This document shows positions 1 to 4,387 of a stretch of DNA of 6,700 nucleotides, piece after piece. Every line of letters starts with the position of its first letter. The stretch's first letter is position 1. Source of the DNA: an uncultured Bacteroidota bacterium (lineage in GTDB: Bacteria; Bacteroidota; Bacteroidia; Bacteroidales; UBA12481). The notes under the pieces were generated by a model, which did no database searches, had not been told where the DNA came from, and saw only the letters and a list, made by a program, of their open reading frames with translations. The translations under genes and the position numbers were made by a program. The stretch spans positions 1 to 6,700 of the forward strand of contig CAILAQ010000266.1 of NCBI GenBank assembly GCA_903832165.1, read 5' to 3'.

Positions 1-323
1 AGCGCAAGGTAAAAGGCACCCTCCACTGGGTATCGGCCCCGCATGCGCTCGATGCAGAGGTCCGCTTATATGATCGCCTGTTTAACGATCCTGATCCGGA
101 CGGTCACAAGGAGCAAAATTTCAAAGAATTTCTGAATCCTGATTCACTTGCCGTACTCAAAAACTGCAAGGTGGAGCCTTCTTTGAAATCGGTAAAGGAC
201 CTCGACCACCTGCAATTCACCCGCCTGGGCTATTTCAGTGTCGATTCCGACAGTACTCCGGACGGTTTAGTGTTCAATAAAACGGTGGGGCTCAAGGATA
301 CCTGGGCGAAACTTCAGGGCTAA
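1..323 (+). CDS. glnS: Glutaminyl-tRNA synthetase, C-terminal part (5' end outside window)
   Basis: This is the C-terminal end of the cytoplasmic enzyme that charges tRNA(Gln) with glutamine using ATP. The frame is open from the first full codon at position 3 and ends at TAA 321-323, giving 106 residues. The translation reads like the anticodon-binding beta-barrel region of bacterial GlnRS. It has KVKGTLHWVSAPHA near the start, then EVRLYDRLF, FLNPDSL, KVEPSL, FTRLGYFSVD, LVFNKTVGLKDTW and a short end. These blocks occur in that order in the family, so the identification is strong although the catalytic Rossmann domain lies outside the window. The stop codon overlaps an ATG (TAATG) and lies within a short alternating repeat. 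No terminator hairpin follows before the next gene, so read-through into the GH2 gene is possible. It is a housekeeping gene and probably marks the conserved edge of the neighbourhood. Confidence 0.95.
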   Translation, partial: RKVKGTLHWVSAPHALDAEVRLYDRLFNDPDPDGHKEQNFKEFLNPDSLAVLKNCKVEPSLKSVKDLDHLQFTRLGYFSVDSDSTPDGLVFNKTVGLKDTWAKLQG

Positions 324-348
324 TGTGCCAATTTGCTAATGTGCCAAT
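321..348. repeat. Alternating octamer repeat at the glnS/GH2 junction
   Basis: The 12-base unit TAATGTGCCAAT occurs at 321-332 and again at 337-348, separated by TTGC. Read as octamers it alternates AATGTGCC, AATTTGCT, AATGTGCC and AAT. The repeat contains the glnS stop and three ATGs (323, 339, 347). I recall similar AATGTGCC/AATTTGCT strings between genes in Bacteroidota genomes, but could not check this here. Confidence 0.8.
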
Positions 349-3300
349 GAAAAAATTAAGAGGCCTGATTTTCTTGGCGGCTTTGCTTCTTATTACTGGG
401 TTTCAGCAGGTCAACGCGCAACAACACGTTATCGACTTATCCGGCAGCTGGGGATTTCAGCTGGATCCGAATGATTTTGAACGGGCATTTGAAAACAGCG
501 GCGCCCATAAGGACCTGCTCGCAGATAAGGTGAACCTGCCCGGCACCACGGATTCAAATCAAAAGGGAATTAAAACGACCAACAAGCCAATTAACCGGCT
601 ATCAAGATATTACGAATATGTTGGGCCGGCCTGGTATCAGAAAGATATTGAGGTTCCAAAAGATTGGGAGGGCAAGTCGGTCAGGCTGTTTTTTGAACGC
701 ATTCTCTGGATCAGCTCCGTTTATGTGGATGGCAAGCTCGCCGGCTCGGAAAAGAGTTTCAGCACCCCTCACACCTACAATCTCAGCCAGGTACTTACCC
801 CGGGAAAACATCGCCTGACTATTTGCATCGATAATCGCGTGGGGCCCGAATTCGACCGGTGGAGCCATGCATTCAGCGAATATACCCAGACCTGCTGGAA
901 CGGCATCGTCGGGAAAATGGAGCTCCGGGCAGCCGATCCGCTGAACTTTAAAAACATACAGGTTTATCCTGATGTGGACCGTAAAACTGCACGGGTGGTT
1001 TGCACGATAAACAATCAGGATGGCGGAGCCGCAAGCGGGACTGTCATTCTTTCGGCAGCTACACTCAATGCTGAGAAATCTGATAAAACGGCAGAGGTTA
1101 AGATCGACTTTTCCGGCGATAAGGAAGTCATCACCGCAGAAACCGAAATCCAGATGGGTGCAGAGGTTCAATTGTGGGATGACTTTACTCCGACACTCTA
1201 TAACCTGACAGCAAATCTATCTGGCAAGGCAAACAATCAGCAGTCCAAAGATACCCGCACCGTGAGTTTTGGAATGCGGAAAATAGCTTCCGATGGGGCC
1301 CATTTCACATTGAATAACCGTAAGATCTTCCTTCGCGGAACACTGGAATGCGCTATATTTCCATTAACCGGCTATCCTGATATGACTGTCGATGGCTGGC
1401 TGAGAATTTGCAAAACAGTTAAAGATTACGGACTTAACCATATCCGTTTTCACTCCTGGTGCCCACCAGAGGAAGCATTCATCGCGGCCGATCAGGTGGG
1501 AATTCTCCTCCAGGTTGAACTGCCGTTCTGGTCGGAGGCCACAAAAACAACCGATCCGCTTTGCGTGTTTCTGAAAGAGGAAATGGCAAGGATTCTCGAA
1601 CAATACGGCAATCACCCTTCATTCGCGCTTCTTTGCATGGGTAATGAATTAAGAGGCAATTTCGATTTTATGGCCGATCTGGTGAAATTCGGCAGGGAAA
1701 CAGACCCCCGCCATCTGTACAGCGGATCAACGGCCCGAAAGCATCTGCCTGAAGATCAGTTTTATGTATCACACCAGACTACCACCGGCGGCATTACGAC
1801 TTATGGTGCCCGCGGACCGCAAACCGACTATGACCTTCGGAAAGCTTATGAGGTGCTGAAAGTGCCTGGAGTGGCTCACGAGGTTGGTCAGCGGGCAGTG
1901 TATCCGAATTTCGATGAAATCAAAAAATATACAGGATTACTGTACCCAAGGAATTTCGAACTGTTCCGCGATACTCTTCAAAAGCACGGAATGCTTGATC
2001 AGGCAAAGGAGTTCTTTTCCGTATCAGGAAATTTGACAGTGATGCTTTACAAAGAAAGCATCGAGGCGCTGCTGCGTACACCAAACAGTGGGGGATTTCA
2101 ATTATTGGACCTTCACGACTTTCCCGGTCAGGGTACCGCCCTGGTTGGCATTCTCGATCCATTCTGGGACTCAAAGGGCCTGGTAACCTCTGAGAAATGG
2201 CGCGAATTCTGCGGTCCAACAGTTCCTATCCTCCGGATGGCCAAAAGAGAATATTCCAATGACGAAACCTTTACTGCCAAAGCAGAGATCTATCATTACG
2301 ACCTGAAACCCCTGAATGGTGAAAACCTGCACTGGGATATCAAAACAGATGGTAACAGGATTATTGCATCCGGAAAATTCAACAAACAAACCATCCCGGT
2401 GTCCTCTTTAACTCCCATTGGAGATATAAAAGCCACCTTGGCAAAAGCCACGACAGCGCAGAAGCTGACCGTGACCATTTATGCCGGAACTTCGATTAAA
2501 AATGAATGGAATATCTGGGTATATCCTAAAATTATTCCGCAGGTTCCTGAGAATGGGTTCATTACGGCTTCATCTCTTGACGATAAAACATTAACCGCAT
2601 TAAAGAACGGCGGCAAGGTTCTTCTTTTACCGGATATCAAGCAGTTAATCGGTAAAAAAGGATCATTCCAGAATCATTTCTGGTGCCCGATCATGTTTCG
2701 CTGGGAACCGATGACGATGGGTACCCTGGTAAAAAATCAGCATCCGGCCTTCCGTGAGTTCCCATCGGAATTTTACACCAATTGGCAGTGGTGGAATATT
2801 ATCAGCAATGCCGTGACTCTTGATCTGGAGGGCACCCCTGACAAGTTCAGGCCGCTGCTGCAATCGATCGACACCTACGACCGGTGCCTGAAAGAAGGAA
2901 TCATTTTTGAAGCTAAAGTCGGAAAAGGAAAATTGCTGATGGCCGCCATCGATTTTGAGAAAAATATGGCCAATCGTCCGGCTGCCCGTCAGCTTTTATA
3001 TAGCCTGAAGAAATATGTTTCGGGCAATGAATTTAACCCGGATCAGGTTCTGCCGGCTGAATTCATCACGGCAATGTTTAAGGCGCCAACCATCACTGCC
3101 GGTGCGAAAGTCATTCTTTGCGACAGCTATGAAACAGGTAACGAGCCAGACAAGGTGATTGATAATGATCTGACAAGTCTGTGGCATACCGCTTATGATA
3201 ATCCGGGAAATTTTGCAGTCACCAATAAGCAGACCGAAACGGATTACCCGCACGAGGTACAGATAGAGCTGGCCCATGAAACAACTTTTAACGGATTCAT

Positions 3301-3538
3301 TTATCATCCCCGAACCGACGGACGTAACGGCTGGATTGCCGAGTATGCCTTTTACGCAAGCTCTGACGGAAATAATTGGGGAAGTCCGGTTATTCAGGGG
3401 CGATTAGCTCAAAACGACCAACCCAAAAAGGTAATGTTACCGACCACCCAAAAAGCAAAATTCATTCGCTTTGTCGCGCTCAAAGGCTTTGGCGGACAAA
3501 AGTGGGCCAGCATGGCCGAGCTGGAGCTTATTAAGTAA
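347..3538 (+). CDS. Secreted glycoside hydrolase family 2 enzyme (beta-galactosidase-like) with C-terminal F5/8 type C domain
   Basis: This is a probable exported retaining exo-glycosidase of the GH2 (LacZ/beta-glucuronidase) superfamily; the sugar it removes cannot be told. I chose ATG 347 because it starts directly on a signal peptide: MKK, a hydrophobic core LIFLAALLLITGF, and likely cleavage after VNA. The in-frame ATG at 323 would add eight residues encoded by a repeat. Numbering from ATG 323, the domains are: jelly-roll sugar-binding domain about 35-205 (LSGSWGFQLDP, AWYQKDIEVP), immunoglobulin-like domain about 206-320, and TIM barrel about 325-625. The barrel has the acid/base motif GNE (E442) and AHEVGQ with E520 as likely nucleophile; the 78-residue spacing is close to the 76 of LacZ (E461/E537). 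A flavodoxin/glutamine-amidotransferase-like domain may lie at 735-905, and a clear F5/8 type C domain at about 925-1070 (VIDNDLTSLWHT, AEYAFYASSDGNNW, FIRFVAL). There is no visible type IX sorting domain and no Shine-Dalgarno sequence. The length of 1063 residues is ordinary for multi-domain GH2 enzymes. Confidence 0.88.
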   Translation: MKKLRGLIFLAALLLITGFQQVNAQQHVIDLSGSWGFQLDPNDFERAFENSGAHKDLLADKVNLPGTTDSNQKGIKTTNKPINRLSRYYEYVGPAWYQKDIEVPKDWEGKSVRLFFERILWISSVYVDGKLAGSEKSFSTPHTYNLSQVLTPGKHRLTICIDNRVGPEFDRWSHAFSEYTQTCWNGIVGKMELRAADPLNFKNIQVYPDVDRKTARVVCTINNQDGGAASGTVILSAATLNAEKSDKTAEVKIDFSGDKEVITAETEIQMGAEVQLWDDFTPTLYNLTANLSGKANNQQSKDTRTVSFGMRKIASDGAHFTLNNRKIFLRGTLECAIFPLTGYPDMTVDGWLRICKTVKDYGLNHIRFHSWCPPEEAFIAADQVGILLQVELPFWSEATKTTDPLCVFLKEEMARILEQYGNHPSFALLCMGNELRGNFDFMADLVKFGRETDPRHLYSGSTARKHLPEDQFYVSHQTTTGGITTYGARGPQTDYDLRKAYEVLKVPGVAHEVGQRAVYPNFDEIKKYTGLLYPRNFELFRDTLQKHGMLDQAKEFFSVSGNLTVMLYKESIEALLRTPNSGGFQLLDLHDFPGQGTALVGILDPFWDSKGLVTSEKWREFCGPTVPILRMAKREYSNDETFTAKAEIYHYDLKPLNGENLHWDIKTDGNRIIASGKFNKQTIPVSSLTPIGDIKATLAKATTAQKLTVTIYAGTSIKNEWNIWVYPKIIPQVPENGFITASSLDDKTLTALKNGGKVLLLPDIKQLIGKKGSFQNHFWCPIMFRWEPMTMGTLVKNQHPAFREFPSEFYTNWQWWNIISNAVTLDLEGTPDKFRPLLQSIDTYDRCLKEGIIFEAKVGKGKLLMAAIDFEKNMANRPAARQLLYSLKKYVSGNEFNPDQVLPAEFITAMFKAPTITAGAKVILCDSYETGNEPDKVIDNDLTSLWHTAYDNPGNFAVTNKQTETDYPHEVQIELAHETTFNGFIYHPRTDGRNGWIAEYAFYASSDGNNWGSPVIQGRLAQNDQPKKVMLPTTQKAKFIRFVALKGFGGQKWASMAELELIK

Positions 3539-3580
3539 AGGCTCAAGGCGCAAGGCTCAAGGCGCAAGTGAAGGCTCAAG
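3538..3580. repeat. Heptamer repeat array after the GH2 stop codon
   Basis: Two perfect tandem copies of the 14-base unit AAGGCTCAAGGCGC lie at 3538-3551 and 3552-3565. They are followed by AAGTG and a partial copy AAGGCTCAAG at 3571-3580. At finer scale these are alternating heptamers AAGGCTC and AAGGCGC. The array begins on the last base of the GH2 stop codon. I know similar AAGGCTC/AAGGCGC strings from Bacteroidota intergenic regions, by memory only. Confidence 0.85.
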
Positions 3581-3596
3581 TTACAGGTATTAATAG

Positions 3597-3616
3597 CCGC
3601 GGGTTGTAACCCATGG
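3597..3616. repeat. Short palindromic hairpin around GGGTTGTAACCC
   Basis: GGGTT (3601-3605) and AACCC (3608-3612) pair around a two-base loop. The stem can be continued by CC at 3597-3598 with GG at 3615-3616 across one mismatch and one G-T pair. A competing stem, TAACC (3607-3611) with GGTTA (3615-3619), uses some of the same bases, so the two folds exclude each other. No T-run follows, so this is not a standard terminator. It may belong to a dispersed palindromic repeat. Confidence 0.5.
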
Positions 3617-3644
3617 TTAAATTACTGACCCTCTTTAGAGTTGT

Positions 3645-3666
3645 CATTCCCGCGGAGGCGGGAACC
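3645..3666. repeat. REP-like hairpin with TTCCCGC/GCGGGAA arms
   Basis: TTCCCGC (3647-3653) is the exact reverse complement of GCGGGAA (3658-3664), with a GGAG loop of four bases. The context CATTCCCGCGGAGGCGGGAA resembles the widespread 'TCATTCCCGCG...GCGGGAATC' class of extragenic palindromes. The hairpin could protect the 3' end of the GH2 transcript. It is followed by CCCCGTCGCC rather than T residues, so intrinsic termination is not supported. Confidence 0.6.
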
Positions 3667-3699
3667 CCGTCGCCGACAACGACACTACCCAAATGAACG

Positions 3700-3710
3700 T
3701 TTGAGCCTTG
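3700..3710 (-). repeat. Inverted copy of the AAGGCTCAA repeat unit
   Basis: TTTGAGCCTTG at 3700-3710 is the reverse complement of CAAGGCTCAAA. Its first ten bases match the direct-orientation CAAGGCTCAA at 3551-3560 exactly. It closes the stretch 3538-3710 as an inverted pair, with the two hairpins in between. Confidence 0.6.
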
Positions 3711-3726
3711 CAGGAATTATTCCCGG

Positions 3727-3804
3727 ATAAATCTAACTTTAAATATAGCCGGTCCGTACAAATATCATACTTATAAATTATATTTATACTTTATACGTAT
3801 AAAC
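3727..3804 (+). promoter_or_regulatory. AT-rich promoter/operator region of the toxin-antitoxin module
   Basis: The stretch before the antitoxin start is much richer in A and T than its surroundings. It contains TAACTTTA at 3734-3741, a partial fit to the Bacteroidota -7 element TAnnTTTG, but no convincing -33 TTTG at the usual distance, so the promoter is not fixed. Two inverted repeats lie here. One is TATAAAT-TAT-ATTTATA at 3772-3788; the other is the perfect 14-base palindrome TTTATACGTATAAA at 3790-3803, ending one base before the ATG. Ribbon-helix-helix antitoxins normally bind such sites to repress their own operon, so these are candidate operators. Confidence 0.5.
3790..3803. promoter_or_regulatory. 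Perfect 14-base palindrome, candidate antitoxin operator
   Basis: TTTATACGTATAAA equals its own reverse complement over all 14 bases and touches the antitoxin start region (ATG at 3805). The flanking bases 3789 and 3804 are both C, so the symmetry ends there. Position and symmetry suit autoregulation by the dimeric ribbon-helix-helix antitoxin, alone or with toxin. The role is inferred. Confidence 0.5.
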
Positions 3805-4047
3805 ATGAAGTCGGTAAACTATACAAGCTCATTACCTGCAGACCTCCTGGAAACGCTGGAACAGTATGCAGTCAGGTTCAAAGTTCCAAAAAACAGAATC
3901 ATCGAAAAGTCACTCAAGGCCTATTTCGATAACCTTAAAAGAGCCGAATATATCAGGTCGTTCAAGGTTGCTGCAGGTGATTCTGAGATTATTGACATGG
4001 CTGAAGAAGGCCTGGAGGAGTATCTGAAAATCTTAGACCAGCAATGA
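3805..4047 (+). CDS. Ribbon-helix-helix (CopG/MazE-like) antitoxin
   Basis: This 80-residue protein is probably the antitoxin of the MazF-type toxin encoded directly after it. Residues 3-11 (SVNYTSSLP) look like the DNA-contacting beta strand of a ribbon-helix-helix fold. Helix 1 is about 12-25 (ADLLETLEQYAVRF), a short turn with VPKN follows, and helix 2 is about 29-43 (KNRIIEKSLKAYFD). The remaining part is acidic and helical (DSEIIDMAEEGLEEYLKIL) and fits the segment by which such antitoxins cover the toxin's RNA-binding groove. ATG 3805 is the only sensible start, since it is preceded by AT-rich DNA and a palindrome. The stop overlaps the toxin start (ATGA, 4044-4047), as is usual for coupled antitoxin-toxin pairs. 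The fold and role are well supported by context; a more exact family name is not. Confidence 0.85.
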   Translation: MKSVNYTSSLPADLLETLEQYAVRFKVPKNRIIEKSLKAYFDNLKRAEYIRSFKVAAGDSEIIDMAEEGLEEYLKILDQQ

Positions 4048-4376
4048 AACAGGCCGAAATTTGGTTGGCCGACCTGAACCCGGTTCAGGGAAGCGAGCAG
4101 AATGGTATACGCCCTGTTGTAATAATAAGTGGCAACTCCATGAATAATAATCTGGGTATCAGCATAATTTGCCCAATCTCCAGCAAATTAAAAAGATATG
4201 CCGGCTGCCTGGTTCTTGAAAAGAATAAGCTAAATGGATTGGATTTGGATTCTGAGGTGATTACCTTTCAGGTCAGGACCATTTCACATGCACGCCTTAC
4301 GCGAAAAGTCGGAAGTATATCTTTTGATCAGCTGGAAAAGATCAAAAAAGGCCTGTCCGAAATTCTGACCTATTAA
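4044..4376 (+). CDS. mazF: MazF/PemK-family endoribonuclease toxin
   Basis: This 110-residue toxin is expected to cut single-stranded RNA at a short sequence and so halt translation when its antitoxin is lost. It opens with EIWLADLNPVQGSEQNGIRPVVIIS, the standard MazF/PemK signature, in which R23 matches the catalytic arginine (R25 of Bacillus MazF). The next strand has CPISSKLK, where S46 takes the place of the catalytic threonine T48; serine is common there in relatives. The block SEVITFQVRTISHARL (residues about 70-85) matches the family's VRTI..RL segment, and a C-terminal helix ends the protein. The full family length is present with no frameshift, so it should be active. It overlaps the antitoxin by four bases and is probably translated by coupling. 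The next gene starts 11 bases after its stop. Cleavage specificity cannot be read from the sequence. Confidence 0.92.
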   Translation: MKQAEIWLADLNPVQGSEQNGIRPVVIISGNSMNNNLGISIICPISSKLKRYAGCLVLEKNKLNGLDLDSEVITFQVRTISHARLTRKVGSISFDQLEKIKKGLSEILTY

Positions 4377-4387
4377 TTAACCTTATC

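Noticed and set aside
323..346. ATG 323 as the true GH2 start
   Set aside because: It would add eight residues (MCQFANVP) encoded by a repeat in front of an otherwise complete signal peptide starting at ATG 347. It cannot be excluded if translation is coupled to the glnS stop.
602..1171. Long reverse-strand open frame (189 codons) inside the GH2 gene
   Set aside because: It lies fully opposite a gene with clear domain matches, its translation shows no recognisable motif, and it fits the pattern of a shadow frame.
3421..3460. ACCCAAAAAG repeated at 3421 and near 3447
   Set aside because: It lies within the coding sequence of the F5/8 type C domain, with only two short A-rich copies; coincidence is likely.
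3538..3580. CRISPR array
   Set aside because: The units are only 7-14 bases and directly adjacent; there are no repeat-length units, no variable spacers and no cas genes.
3645..3666. Hairpin as an intrinsic terminator of the GH2 gene
   Set aside because: The stem is GC-rich enough, but CCCCGTCGCC follows instead of a T-run, and it lies more than 100 bases after the stop.
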